Assembly (NCBI GenBank): GCA_963753185.1
Contig: CAVWBO010000007.1
Location: 124,001-188,000, forward strand
Reading direction: 5' to 3'
DNA: 64,000 nt
Source: SZUA-442 sp963753185
Lineage (GTDB): Bacteria; Actinomycetota; Acidimicrobiia; Spongiisociales; UBA5794
Shown here in pieces: positions 1 through 9,123 of the stretch. The first letter of the stretch is position 1. Each line of letters starts with the position of its first letter. Under the pieces are notes generated by a model. The model made no database searches, was not told the DNA's origin, and was given only the letters and a program-made list of their open reading frames with translations. The translations under genes and the position numbers were made by a program.

Positions 1-1
1 G

Positions 2-46
2 CTCATCGCCACGGCGACGCTGCGCCTCGGGGCGGAGCAGCCATGA
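2..46 (+). CDS. C-terminal end of an upstream gene, probably MrpB/MnhB (partial)
   Basis: Only the last 14 codons lie in the window (reading LIATATLRLGAEQP, then TGA at 44-46). The stop overlaps the ATG of the MrpC gene at 43, the ATGA coupling also used further down this operon. In Mrp antiporter operons the gene before mrpC encodes MrpB (or a fused A-B), so identity rests on position alone; the residues themselves are not diagnostic. Confidence 0.5.
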   Translation, partial: LIATATLRLGAEQP

Positions 47-402
47 CGTGGGTGATCGCCGTCACCGCTGGGGTCTTGTTCGCTGCGGGAACCTACCTGA
101 TCCTCCAGAAGCTCCTGACCCGCATCGTTGTCGGACTCGGCCTCATCGGCCACAGCGCGAACCTGATCATCCTCGGATCGGGTGATCCCGCAGGCGCCCC
201 GCCCGTCATCGAGGAGGGTGTCAGGAGGCCCTATGCCGATCCGCTCGAACAGGCACTCGTGCTCACGGCGATCGTGATCACATTCGGGATCACTGCCTTC
301 CTCCTCGCGCTCGCATACCGGACCTCGACCGAGCAGGGCTCCGACGAGGTCGAGGACGATATCGAGGACCTGCGGATCGCCAGGCGGGGTGATGCACCAT
401 GA
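43..402 (+). CDS. mrpC: Na+/H+ antiporter subunit MrpC/MnhC (NuoK-like)
   Basis: A 119-residue protein of usual MrpC length with three hydrophobic helices (about residues 2-20, 26-48 and 73-97), resembling NuoK of complex I. MrpC is an essential membrane subunit of the multi-subunit Mrp antiporter that exchanges cytoplasmic Na+ for H+ at the expense of the proton motive force. The start overlaps the preceding stop, and the stop overlaps the mrpD start (399), so translation is coupled. The C-terminal tail, rich in Asp and Glu after residue 100, is probably cytoplasmic. Assignment is by size, helix pattern and operon order. Confidence 0.88.
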   Translation: MTWVIAVTAGVLFAAGTYLILQKLLTRIVVGLGLIGHSANLIILGSGDPAGAPPVIEEGVRRPYADPLEQALVLTAIVITFGITAFLLALAYRTSTEQGSDEVEDDIEDLRIARRGDAP

Positions 403-1871
403 CGACGATGGCCACCCTGCCGATCATCATCCCCCTCGCCGCGGCAGCATTCACCCTGATCCTCTATCGCAGCCTGGCAGCGCAGCGCGCGATCGGACTG
501 AGCGCCTCGTTGGCGTCGGCGCTCATCGCCGTATGGCTCGTGGTGGAGGTCGACACTGGGGGACCGATCGTCGTCGAGGTCGGAGGCTGGGCGCCACCGG
601 TGGGCATCGCCCTCGTCGCCGATCGCCTCGCCGTCCTCCTCCTCGCGACGTCGACGATCGCCCTGCTCGCAGTCCTCGTCTACGCGGTCAGCCAGCGATC
701 AACCGACGAGGAGTTCCACGGGTTCCATGCCGTGTACCAGATGCTCGCCGCCGGTGTCGCGCTGTCGCTGCTCACGGGAGACCTCTTCACGCTGTTCGTG
801 GCGTTCGAGATCATGCTCACCTCGAGCTACGTGCTCCTCACCCATCGGGCGACAGGCGGCGAGACACGGGCGACGATCAGCTACGTGGTCATCGGGCTCG
901 TGGCGTCCGTCCTCCTGCTCACCACCATCGGCTTGCTGTACTCGGTGACGGGCACGGTGAATATCGCTGACCTCATCGTGAAGCTCGATGAGGTCCCGTC
1001 GGGACTGCGAGCTGGGCTCGGATGGCTGCTCTTCATGGTGTTCGGTATCAAGGCTGCGATCTTCCCTCTGTTCTTCTGGTTGCCGGATTCCTACCCCCTC
1101 GCCCCCACGCCCGTCACCGCCCTCTTCGCTGGTCTGCTGACCAAGATCGGCGTGTACGCGATCGTGCGAACCCAGGTCCTCCTGTTCCCGAGCGACGGAC
1201 CGGTGACCCTCATGCTCGTGATCGCCGGCCTGACCATGGTCGTCGGCGTCCTCGGAGCGATCGCACAGAAGGACATCAAGCGAATCCTCTCATTCCACAT
1301 CGTCAGCCAGATCGGCTACATGATCATGGGACTCGGGTTCTTCACGATCGCCGGTGTGACGGCCACCATCGTGTTCATCGTGCACCAGATCATCGTGAAG
1401 GCGTCCCTGTTCCTCGTCGGGGGCCTCGTCGAGGAGTCCGAGGGCACAGGCGCCATCGACAAGGTCGACGGTGTCGCCGGCCGATCCCCGCTCATCGCGG
1501 TCCTCTTCCTCCCCGCCGCCCTCAGCCTGGCCGGGTTTCCCCCGTTCTCGGGGTTCGTCGGCAAGCTCGCCCTCGTCGAGGCGGGATTCGAATCGGGCGC
1601 ATGGGTCATCGTGGGCGTCTCGCTGTTCGCGAGCGTCCTGACCCTGTTCTCCATGACCAAGATCTGGTCGGGGATCTTCTGGGGGAAGCCGAGGGACACC
1701 CGACCCGCTCGGTTCCCCCCGGGGATGGCGCTGGCTACGGGATCCCTTGTCGTCGTCGGCATCGTCATCGCCATCGGCGCACAGCCCCTGATCGACTACG
1801 CGGGACGCGCCGCAACGGATCTCATGACCGAGGGGGCGTACGGTGACATGGTGCTCGGGGTGCAACGATGA
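399..1871 (+). CDS. mrpD: Na+/H+ antiporter subunit MrpD/MnhD
   Basis: A 490-residue polytopic protein of the proton-translocating NuoL/M/N family with about 14 helices. Two functionally important acidic/basic positions known from Mrp antiporters are visible: Glu137 in the segment LFVAFEIML and Lys218 in MVFGIKAAIFPLFFWLPDSY. The HIVSQIGYMIMG stretch is typical of antiporter modules. MrpD forms one of the ion-translocating channels of the complex. Start and stop both overlap neighbours by 4 nt (mrpC, mrpF). Length matches the family; no disruption is seen. Confidence 0.93.
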   Translation: MTTMATLPIIIPLAAAAFTLILYRSLAAQRAIGLSASLASALIAVWLVVEVDTGGPIVVEVGGWAPPVGIALVADRLAVLLLATSTIALLAVLVYAVSQRSTDEEFHGFHAVYQMLAAGVALSLLTGDLFTLFVAFEIMLTSSYVLLTHRATGGETRATISYVVIGLVASVLLLTTIGLLYSVTGTVNIADLIVKLDEVPSGLRAGLGWLLFMVFGIKAAIFPLFFWLPDSYPLAPTPVTALFAGLLTKIGVYAIVRTQVLLFPSDGPVTLMLVIAGLTMVVGVLGAIAQKDIKRILSFHIVSQIGYMIMGLGFFTIAGVTATIVFIVHQIIVKASLFLVGGLVEESEGTGAIDKVDGVAGRSPLIAVLFLPAALSLAGFPPFSGFVGKLALVEAGFESGAWVIVGVSLFASVLTLFSMTKIWSGIFWGKPRDTRPARFPPGMALATGSLVVVGIVIAIGAQPLIDYAGRAATDLMTEGAYGDMVLGVQR

Positions 1872-2131
1872 CGATCGCCATCGCTGTCGCAGGTGCCCTC
1901 CTCGTCGTCGCTGCCGTACCCGCCGTGATCCGCGTCGCCATCGGCCCATCAATCGCCGACCGGATGGTCGCCCTCGACACGCTCGTGTTCATCGGTGTCG
2001 GGGGTTTGGGCCTGTTCATCGTCGGTACCGGCGACGTCACCTACGTCCCCGTACTCGTCATCGCCGTGGTGACCGCGTTCATCAGCACCATCGTGGTTGC
2101 GAGGTACATCGAGACGGAGAGACCCCGATGA
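1868..2131 (+). CDS. mrpF: Na+/H+ antiporter subunit MrpF/MnhF
   Basis: An 87-residue, three-helix protein with the MrpF hallmark PSIADRMVALD (about residues 29-39), whose Asp is implicated in the function of this subunit. It overlaps mrpD (1868) and the fused mrpG-E (2128) by 4 nt each. In the usual mrpABCDEFG order mrpE sits between D and F; here F follows D directly and E is displaced downstream. Confidence 0.9.
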   Translation: MTIAIAVAGALLVVAAVPAVIRVAIGPSIADRMVALDTLVFIGVGGLGLFIVGTGDVTYVPVLVIAVVTAFISTIVVARYIETERPR

Positions 2132-3012
2132 TCGTGGATGTCATCGCGGGAACCGTCGTCGTCGCAGGGGCGGCGCTGATGGCCCTCGGGTCCTTTGGCC
2201 TCCTCCGATTCCCCGACGTCTTCACGCGCATGCACGCCGCGACGAAGGCGGCAGCCGTCGGGGTGATCGGGACGACGATGGCTGCGACCCTCCAGGCAGG
2301 TGGCCTGAGTGGGACCTTCATCCTCCTCATCGTCGTCGCCCTCCTGTTCCTCTCCGGTCCACTCGGCATGAGCCTTCTGGCAAGGGCCGCCTACCACGAC
2401 GTCGACACACCACGTTTCCGGAACACGCGCGAGCTCTCGGTCACCCTCCCGAGGGAAGAGGCAGCCGCGACGACACGGGGGCGTGGGGCGAGCCCGTTCC
2501 TGGCGGTGTGGCTCTTCCTCGTGTGGATCGCCGCGTTCGGATCGCTCGCTCCGAACGTGGTCGTCGGTGGCATCGTCGTCGCCGGGGGCCTCACCTGGGC
2601 CCTTCGGGCGCTCGCACCCCGGTGGCCGGGCGCGCTCGTGCATCCCATCGGTGCATTGCGATTCATCGTCCACTTCACCGGCAGGATGATCGTCTCGACA
2701 TGGCAGGTCATCGTGTCGCTGTGGGTACCGACGGAGGAGCTCAGGCCGGCGATCCTCGAGGTGCCACTCCGAGTGCACACCCGCAACGAGGTGACCTTGC
2801 TCATGAACTGCATCTCATTCACGCCGGGCACCGTCTCGCTCGAGCTCCACGGCAGCCTCTTGTACGTCCACGTGCTCAACACCGACGATCCGAGCGAGGC
2901 CATGGCCGAGATCAAGGAGATGGAGTCGAGGATCATGGCGGCATTCAGCAACGTCGGCCGAGACGTCGGCCCTCTCGCCAGCCCGGACCTCGGGAACGGG
3001 CCATCAGGGTGA
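2128..3012 (+). CDS. Fused Na+/H+ antiporter subunits MrpG-MrpE
   Basis: A single 294-residue frame. Residues 1 to about 105 are MrpG, with the signature LRFPDVFTRMHAATKAAAVG and three helices. Residues about 130-270 are MrpE, with LMNCISFTPGTVSLEL and LLYVHVL, the conserved core of the soluble MrpE domain, preceded by two hydrophobic helices. The linker (about 105-130) is polar and rich in Arg and Glu. These subunits are normally separate genes, and E normally precedes F. The ATG at 2128 overlaps the mrpF stop; the stop (3010-3012) overlaps the GTG of the next gene. No frame change occurs between the halves, so the fusion is real in this sequence. Confidence 0.87.
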   Translation: MIVDVIAGTVVVAGAALMALGSFGLLRFPDVFTRMHAATKAAAVGVIGTTMAATLQAGGLSGTFILLIVVALLFLSGPLGMSLLARAAYHDVDTPRFRNTRELSVTLPREEAAATTRGRGASPFLAVWLFLVWIAAFGSLAPNVVVGGIVVAGGLTWALRALAPRWPGALVHPIGALRFIVHFTGRMIVSTWQVIVSLWVPTEELRPAILEVPLRVHTRNEVTLLMNCISFTPGTVSLELHGSLLYVHVLNTDDPSEAMAEIKEMESRIMAAFSNVGRDVGPLASPDLGNGPSG

Positions 3013-3929
3013 AGGCATCTCTCCAGAGCGTGACGGCTGCGGTTCCGTTGCGCAATCGGGTCATCCTGGCCGTCCTCACTGCCTCACTCGGCTGGGGGCT
3101 CGCCGGGGTCGGGACGAGGGCAGCGTATGAACTCGGCGCATCCACCCTGACCGTCCTCGCCTTCCGTACGGCTGTCGCCACGGCTGCACTCGTCGCGTTC
3201 ACGACCGTGACACGGGTCTCCCCCACCCGGCTTGCATGGCGTCACGGCGCGCTCGTCGGCGCTCTTCGGATCGGGCTCGCGCCGTTGCTCTTCATGAGCT
3301 CGCTCAACTACATCTCTGCAGGAGTCGAGGGCCTTGTCATCACCCTGGTGCCCGCCACCACTGCCGTGATGGCGGCGGTTCTCATCAGCGAGCGGGTGAC
3401 CAGACGTCAGGTCACCGGCCTCGTCATCGGCCTCGTCGGTACCACGCTCATCGCCCTCGCGGGTGAGAGCGGCCTCGGGGCGGAGGGCGACGTGGTCACC
3501 GGCTTCCTGTTCGCGGGTGCAGGTGTCATCGTCGGGTCACTGTCGGGCGTACTCCAGCGACGATTCGCTCCGCTCCACGACACCGCCGAGCTTGCGCTTC
3601 CCATGTTCATCTCGGGACTGGCGGTGGCGCTCGTCGTCGGTATCGCCACCGGATTCGAATTCACGGGCGGATCCGGTGCGAACCTCGTTGTGCTGCTCAT
3701 CATCCTCGGATTGGGCTCGACACTCCTGCCGTTCGGCGCAACGCTCTACGCGTCGAAGCACGCATCGGCCATGATCGTGGCAATCACCGGCTACATCGCT
3801 CCACTCGTGGCGGTCGTCGGAGGTGTCATCATCCTCGATGAGGAACTGACGGGCGTGATCCTCGTCGGAGGTGCCCTCGCCTCGATAGGTGTTGCCCTCG
3901 TTGGCGGCGTCCGCCGAACGCCGACGTGA
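3009..3929 (+). CDS. EamA/DMT-family transporter
   Basis: 306 residues with about ten helices arranged as two repeated EamA domains (about residues 15-145 and 160-300), the pattern of drug/metabolite transporters such as RhaT and YdcZ relatives. The substrate cannot be told. The GTG at 3009 overlaps the mrpG-E stop (GTGA), which gives a protein starting VKASLQSV and suggests cotranscription with the antiporter operon. No better ATG is available near the first helix. Confidence 0.82.
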   Translation: MKASLQSVTAAVPLRNRVILAVLTASLGWGLAGVGTRAAYELGASTLTVLAFRTAVATAALVAFTTVTRVSPTRLAWRHGALVGALRIGLAPLLFMSSLNYISAGVEGLVITLVPATTAVMAAVLISERVTRRQVTGLVIGLVGTTLIALAGESGLGAEGDVVTGFLFAGAGVIVGSLSGVLQRRFAPLHDTAELALPMFISGLAVALVVGIATGFEFTGGSGANLVVLLIILGLGSTLLPFGATLYASKHASAMIVAITGYIAPLVAVVGGVIILDEELTGVILVGGALASIGVALVGGVRRTPT

Positions 3930-3981
3930 CAGGCACCGGAAACGACCAAACCGGTGCCGTACCCTGCACCGTAGAAAGGCC

Positions 3982-4926
3982 ATGGGCATGCCACCTTCGA
4001 TCGACATCCGCTCGCGCATCGCCAACGCGACCGCTGGCCTCTTCGCACACGCCGAGTACCCACTCGCCCATTCTCTCGACTACCCGGACGATCCTGGGCT
4101 CTTCGGTCCCGGATCTGCGACGTGGGAGGTGATGGGGGACGTTGCCACCTTCGTCGGAGGGATCCGCGCGCTCCTCGTCCAGGCTGCCCATCCAGAGGTA
4201 GTCGCAGGGGTGGCGGACCACTCATCCTACGAGAACGACCCACTGGGGCGCCTGTCGCGGACGAGCGCATACGTCACCGCGACCGCATTCGGGTCCATTC
4301 CGGAGGTCGAGCAGGCGATCGACGTCGTTCGCGGCGCCCACCGTCCGGTTCGGGGCGTCTCGCACCGCGGAGCGAAGTACTCAGCCTCCGGATCGCCGTT
4401 CGCCGCGTGGGTCCACAACGCACTGATCGACTCGTTCCTGACCGCCCATCAGGTGTTCGGACCGCAACCCCTCCCGCCGGCGAGGGCCGATGCGTTCGTA
4501 GCCGAACAGGTCGTGCTCGGCGGCATGCTCCATGCCACCGACCTCCCCGACACGGCTGACGATCTCGCACGGTGGGTGGCTTCTCACCCTGAGGTCGCGT
4601 GGTCGCCCGGCATGGAGAGTGCCGTCTCATTCCTCCGCAAGCCGCCCCTACCCGTCGGCATCGCCGCGGGATACCGCGTCCTGTTCCACGCCGCGGCGGC
4701 GACGCTGCCACATCGGATCTCTTCGCTGCTCGGGGTGCGAACGGTTCCCGGGGCCATACCCGCAGGCAGGTCGATGATCGCGATGCTCCGGTGGTCGATG
4801 GGTTCGTCGCCGTCGTGGTGGCTGGCGCTCGAGCGCGTCGGCGCCGACACGCCGGTGGGCGTCACATTCCGCCGCCCACCCCCGGCGGTGGGGGCCACGG
4901 CGAGGTGGGATGCACGCCACGACTGA
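3982..4926 (+). CDS. MpaB/DUF2236-family oxygenase-like protein
   Basis: 314 residues. Features of the MpaB (latex-clearing-protein related, DUF2236) family are visible: GSATWEVMGD and VQAAHPEVVAGVADHS near residues 40-80, with the conserved His thought to serve haem binding, and a later FLTAHQVFG. Several family members are haem b enzymes, but the function of most is unknown. The ATG at 3982 is preceded by AGAAAGG. It stands alone, convergent with the ABC exporter genes that follow on the minus strand. Confidence 0.78.
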   Translation: MGMPPSIDIRSRIANATAGLFAHAEYPLAHSLDYPDDPGLFGPGSATWEVMGDVATFVGGIRALLVQAAHPEVVAGVADHSSYENDPLGRLSRTSAYVTATAFGSIPEVEQAIDVVRGAHRPVRGVSHRGAKYSASGSPFAAWVHNALIDSFLTAHQVFGPQPLPPARADAFVAEQVVLGGMLHATDLPDTADDLARWVASHPEVAWSPGMESAVSFLRKPPLPVGIAAGYRVLFHAAAATLPHRISSLLGVRTVPGAIPAGRSMIAMLRWSMGSSPSWWLALERVGADTPVGVTFRRPPPAVGATARWDARHD

Positions 4927-4941
4927 AGCCGACTGAGTCCC

Positions 4942-6144
4942 CTAGTCGGTCGCCGATCTCCACGCATCGCGGAGTGAGACCTTCGCTCCCGTGCGAAGGG
5001 CCGCACCCCGATAGACCCTCGCTCCGAATGCAACGAGGAATGCAATGGTGGCGACCACGATCGCGACAGCCAGCGCAACCTCCCACCACTCGGCACTTCC
5101 GACGTTGATCCGGAAGGGCATGACGATGGGCGACCAAAGTGGCACGAACGATGCGACGCGGACGAGCGGGCCCACTTCACCACCCGAGGTCGCAGTGAAC
5201 GTGACGAGGAAGTACGCCGGCATGATCGCGAACGCAGGGATGTAGGCCACCGATTGCAGGTCCTCCTGACGCGAGATCGTCGCGCCGAGAGCCGCGTAGA
5301 TGAAGCTGTACACGAGGTAGCCGAGCATGAACCAGAAGACGAGCCACAGCACGGCCGTGATACCAATCGTGGTGAGGTCCGGCACCCCGAGATCGGGGAG
5401 GGGAACCACGGTGAGCCCGACCACCACGGCGAGCGCGATGGCGGCGACCTGGACGAGGCCCAGCGCTCCGATGCCGATCACCTTCCCGATGAGCAGCGAG
5501 GTCGTCCTCACCCGTGCCAGGACGACCTCGACGACCCTGTTCTGCTTCTCCTCCACGATGCCCATCGCGACGAACTGACCGAAGAGCATGATGGTGGTGA
5601 GCAGTATGAGGGCGGCAGCGAACGAAGCGACGCCTCTGGCGATCTCGTCAGGGTCTTCCGTTTCGAGCTCCCTGACCGTGATGTCGATCGGCGTCAGGAT
5701 CTGTGCGACCTCGTCACCGGTCAATCCGAGTTCGGCGGCGAGGTCGGCGCGAACTGCAGCATTCGCCGCCGCGGTGAAGACAGCCGTCACGGTGGGAGAC
5801 GCCCCCCGGTTCGAGACGATGATCGAGCCATCGACGAGGACTGCGTCGACCTCCCCGGCCTCGACAGCAGCGACAGCCTCGTCGCCCGTGCCGAGATCCG
5901 CAACGGTCACGTCGAGTTCGAGCACCGAGGCCGCCTCTTCGATGTACTGAACCATGTCCGTCGGCGAGTCACCCGCGATGCCGAGCGGCGTCGTCCCCTC
6001 CTCGGTTCCGATCAGGGACAGCGCCACGATTCCGCCAACGATCACCACCGCGATGAACCCCATCGTCGTGAGGAAGACCTTGCTCCGCGCACGCTCGACG
6101 AACTCGCGCCGTGCGATGATCCCGATGTGCCTCCATGGGCTCAC
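4942..6144 (-). CDS. NatB-like ABC-2 exporter permease
   Basis: 400 residues. An N-terminal helix follows a basic start (ARREFVERARSKVFLTTMGF), then a large extracytoplasmic domain of about 150 residues, then five or six helices, including the conserved VEEKQNRVVEVVLARV segment before the membrane block. This is the layout of NatB, the membrane half of the NatAB Na+ exporter family (ABC-2 type). The GTG at 6142-6144 overlaps the ATPase gene stop (GTGA). Whether it exports Na+ or another substrate cannot be read from sequence. Confidence 0.85.
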   Translation of the reverse strand: MSPWRHIGIIARREFVERARSKVFLTTMGFIAVVIVGGIVALSLIGTEEGTTPLGIAGDSPTDMVQYIEEAASVLELDVTVADLGTGDEAVAAVEAGEVDAVLVDGSIIVSNRGASPTVTAVFTAAANAAVRADLAAELGLTGDEVAQILTPIDITVRELETEDPDEIARGVASFAAALILLTTIMLFGQFVAMGIVEEKQNRVVEVVLARVRTTSLLIGKVIGIGALGLVQVAAIALAVVVGLTVVPLPDLGVPDLTTIGITAVLWLVFWFMLGYLVYSFIYAALGATISRQEDLQSVAYIPAFAIMPAYFLVTFTATSGGEVGPLVRVASFVPLWSPIVMPFRINVGSAEWWEVALAVAIVVATIAFLVAFGARVYRGAALRTGAKVSLRDAWRSATD

Positions 6145-7022
6145 GTCGTCACCGCCTCGCGGAAGATGTCCGAGAGCGCGGGCGGTTCGTAGGAGAAACG
6201 AGTGATCGTCCCCGATTCCTGGGCGAGCCGGAGGACGTCCTCGACATCCACGGATGCATCGATGATGTGGTGCGCTCGGTTCCCCGTTCCCACCCTGCGA
6301 GCCGTCTCGATTGGCGGATCCCACAACGCACCGTCCACCCAGATCTCGACTCGTCGGTAGGCGGCGTCATGGCGAATCGTGTCGAGGGACCCCCGAACGA
6401 CCACCGAGCCCTCGTGGATGATCACCACGTCCTCGCAGATGTACTCGACGAGGTCGAGCTGATGCGACGAGAACAGGATCGCTGCACCGCGCTCCGAGAA
6501 GGATTCGAGGACGGTTCCGAGCGACTCGACGCCGACGGGATCGAGCCCTGCGAACGGCTCATCGAGCACCAGGACGTCGGGGTTGTGCAGGATCGCGGCG
6601 GTCAGCTGGATTCGCTGCTGGTTGCCGTGCGACAGTTCCTCGAGTCGGGCGTCGGCCCGATCCGATAGATCGAACTCCGCCAGCCAGCGATCGACCTCAG
6701 ACGCTGCCAGCCCTCCGGACATCCCTGACAGACGCCCGAAGTAGACGAGCTGGTCCTTGACCTTCATCCTCGGGTAGAGGCCGCGCTCCTCCGGCATGTA
6801 TCCGAATCGCAGGCGCCGCTCGGGGGAGATCACCTCTCCGTCGACGGTGACACTTCCGCTGTCGGGCGTCACGAGTCCGAAGACCGTTCGCATCGTGGTC
6901 GTCTTGCCTGCCCCATTGCGGCCGAGAAAGCCCGTGATCCGGCCCGGGATGACATCGAACGTCACGTCGCGCATGGCATCGACCTCGCCGAAGCGCTTCG
7001 AGACTTCCTGCACGGACAACAT
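6141..7022 (-). CDS. NatA-like ABC exporter ATPase
   Basis: 293 residues. Walker A is GRNGAGKTTT (about residues 35-44), the signature is LSHGNQQRIQL (His in place of the usual second Gly), and Walker B is VLVLDEPFAGLD. The last 90 residues form the C-terminal extension typical of NatA/ABC-2 ATPases. The start ATG at 7020-7022 is chosen because the family's usual MLSVQEVSKRFG begins there. It drives the permease encoded immediately downstream (4-nt overlap). Confidence 0.9.
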   Translation of the reverse strand: MLSVQEVSKRFGEVDAMRDVTFDVIPGRITGFLGRNGAGKTTTMRTVFGLVTPDSGSVTVDGEVISPERRLRFGYMPEERGLYPRMKVKDQLVYFGRLSGMSGGLAASEVDRWLAEFDLSDRADARLEELSHGNQQRIQLTAAILHNPDVLVLDEPFAGLDPVGVESLGTVLESFSERGAAILFSSHQLDLVEYICEDVVIIHEGSVVVRGSLDTIRHDAAYRRVEIWVDGALWDPPIETARRVGTGNRAHHIIDASVDVEDVLRLAQESGTITRFSYEPPALSDIFREAVTT

Positions 7023-7216
7023 CAGTACCACGGTAGCGACGAGGGTGAATGTGGGCGCCGAGCGGTCGCCACACCTCCTCGCGCTCTCGTCGGGCCTGCA
7101 AAGACTCAAGAAACCGTGACGGTGTGCCGATACTGAGCGAAGGTGGGAGGCCGGCGAGGCTACTTGTTCTCAACCGAGGCGATCCGATCCAAGCCTGTCA
7201 CCCACCCTTCTTGAGC

Positions 7217-7238
7217 AGCGGCCCCTTCAGGGGCCGCT
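7217..7238 (-). terminator. GC-rich hairpin downstream of the ABC exporter pair
   Basis: Perfect 9-bp stem (7217-7225 with 7230-7238) around a 4-nt loop. It lies 113 nt beyond the stop of the ABC exporter gene ending at 7351 and upstream of natA, all on the minus strand. No clear T-run follows, so termination is a guess from position and stability. Confidence 0.4.
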
Positions 7239-7276
7239 GTCGTCGCTTGGGTCGTCGTCGTCCCGGAGACTCTGGG

Positions 7277-7330
7277 CGTTCTTGCGTAACTGGGTTCCAC
7301 CCATGCGCGGAACCCAGTTACGCAAGAACG
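7277..7330. repeat. Long inverted repeat, copy 1 (22-bp arms, 10-nt centre)
   Basis: Arms at 7277-7298 and 7309-7330 are perfect reverse complements, beginning CGTTCTTGCGTAACTGGG. The 10-nt centre is ACCCATGCGC. The same sequence recurs at 10986-11037, where the centre is also self-complementary. The two copies bracket the ABC exporter operon (7351-10931). The 7023-7350 gap otherwise holds only the hairpin at 7217-7238; no gene is seen in it. Confidence 0.9.
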
Positions 7331-7350
7331 GTTGGCGCGATCGTCCCCGG

Positions 7351-9123
7351 TCACCTCGACGCGGTCGATCCCTGCCAGTCGGCGTGCATGGACGTGTACA
7401 CGCCACCGCGACCCACCAGGTCGTCATGGGTGCCGTCCTCGACGATGACGCCGTCATCGAACACAAGCACCCGATCCGCCGCCTCCGCAGTGGAGAGGCG
7501 ATGGGCGATCGTGATCGATGTTCGGCCCGAGGTCAGGAAGTCGATCGCACGGCGGATCTGGACATCGAGAGCTGGATCGACAGCCGACGTCGCCTCGTCG
7601 AGCACGAGCACACTCGGATCGGCGATCCACGCCCGGGTGATCGCCACCAGCTGCCGTTCTCCCGCCGAGAGGTTCCCGCCTCGCTCGCCGACGATCGACC
7701 GCACCCCGTTGGGGAGGCCGTCGAGCCATCCGAGGAGCCCGAGGTCGGCGAATGCCGAGCGGACAGCCTCGTCCGGCACCCCCGGCTTGCCGTAGCGGAC
7801 GTTGTCGGCGACCGTGCCGTCGAAGAGGAAACCCTCCTGGGGTACGTACGACAGCCTGCTCCGCAGCGAGGAGAACCGGATGCGGTCGATGGGTATGCCG
7901 CCAACGCACACGACGCCGGCATCAGGTGCGAGCAGCCGCGTCGCGAGCTTCGCGAATGTCGTCTTCCCTGAGCCGGTCTCACCAACGACCGCCACCCTGC
8001 TCCCCGGTTCGATCGACACCGAGACGTCCGACAGGATGTTCGGCCCGTCCGGGTAGGCGAAGGTCACGTGTTCGAAGGTAACCCCGAGATCCACGTCGGG
8101 AAGCTCCACGCCGTCGTCCGGATCGTCGATGCGAACCGGGGTATCGACGATCCCCAGGATCTTGCGAAGGCCGGCACCTGCCGACTGTGCCTGGTCGATC
8201 GTCTCGACGAGACGCTGGATCGGCTCGATGAGCAGGTTGACCAGGAACAGGAACGCGACGAGGGCTCCTGCCGTGATCCCCCAGCCTCCTCCGAGAACGA
8301 CGCCCACGCCGATGACGACGGCGGTGAGGAGTCCTGCGAACAGCTCGGCACTCGAGAACAGCGAGGATGCCAGGATCGCGGTACGGACCTCGGCTGAGAA
8401 CTGTCGGTTGAGCGTCTCATCGACGCGGTCCCTCACCTGGTCCTCCATGCCGTACGCCCTCACCGTCGCGAGGCCGGAGATCGCCTCGCCCGTCACGGCC
8501 AGCGAATCGCTCACACGTTCGCGGACGCGATCGTGTGCACGCCCGAGCACCCTCTGGAACACCACGATCAGTGCGGTGTAGATCAGCACGCCGATGAGGA
8601 CGACGACGGTGAGCTGCCAGCTGTACAGGCCCATCACCAGGATCGCGAGTGTCACCTGCGAGACGCCGAGCACCATGCCCACCCCACCCCACTCCATGAA
8701 CTGCTGGATCGTCTCGACATCAGACGTCACCCGCGCGACGAGGGCGCCCCGTCGTTCCGCCTGGAGTTCGAGGAGCGAGAGCCGATGCAGGTGTCCGAAC
8801 GTCTTGATCCTCAGCTGTGCGAGCCCGGTCGCGGACGAAACGACGAGCCGCCGCAGAGAGAGCCATCGAGCGGCCATCGCCAGGAGCACGGCTACGAGCG
8901 CGACGAGGCCCCTCGAGAGCACGGCTCCGGTGTCGATCCGGTCGCTGCCGAGGATCTCGTTGTCGATGATCTGTTGCAGGACGACGGGCACGACGATCTG
9001 GAGCGCCGTCCCGACGACGGCGAGAACGAGGGTCAGCCAGAGCCCCTTGCCGAGCGCGGGGGCAACGGCGAAGGACCGACGCAGCGCAGTCGAGGTTCTC
9101 ATGGTGTCGGCAGAATCGCTCAT
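7351..9123 (-). CDS. ABC exporter half-transporter, catalytically complete subunit
   Basis: 590 residues: a six-helix type IV (ABCB-like) transmembrane domain (about 30-320), then a nucleotide-binding domain with Walker A VVGETGSGKTTF, signature LSAGERQL, Walker B VLVLDEATSAVD and an intact H-loop (ITIAHRLST). The catalytic Glu and His are both present. The ATG (9121-9123) overlaps the stop of the partner gene upstream. With its degenerate partner it should form a heterodimeric lipid or drug exporter; the substrate is unknown. Confidence 0.9.
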   Translation of the reverse strand: MSDSADTMRTSTALRRSFAVAPALGKGLWLTLVLAVVGTALQIVVPVVLQQIIDNEILGSDRIDTGAVLSRGLVALVAVLLAMAARWLSLRRLVVSSATGLAQLRIKTFGHLHRLSLLELQAERRGALVARVTSDVETIQQFMEWGGVGMVLGVSQVTLAILVMGLYSWQLTVVVLIGVLIYTALIVVFQRVLGRAHDRVRERVSDSLAVTGEAISGLATVRAYGMEDQVRDRVDETLNRQFSAEVRTAILASSLFSSAELFAGLLTAVVIGVGVVLGGGWGITAGALVAFLFLVNLLIEPIQRLVETIDQAQSAGAGLRKILGIVDTPVRIDDPDDGVELPDVDLGVTFEHVTFAYPDGPNILSDVSVSIEPGSRVAVVGETGSGKTTFAKLATRLLAPDAGVVCVGGIPIDRIRFSSLRSRLSYVPQEGFLFDGTVADNVRYGKPGVPDEAVRSAFADLGLLGWLDGLPNGVRSIVGERGGNLSAGERQLVAITRAWIADPSVLVLDEATSAVDPALDVQIRRAIDFLTSGRTSITIAHRLSTAEAADRVLVFDDGVIVEDGTHDDLVGRGGVYTSMHADWQGSTASR

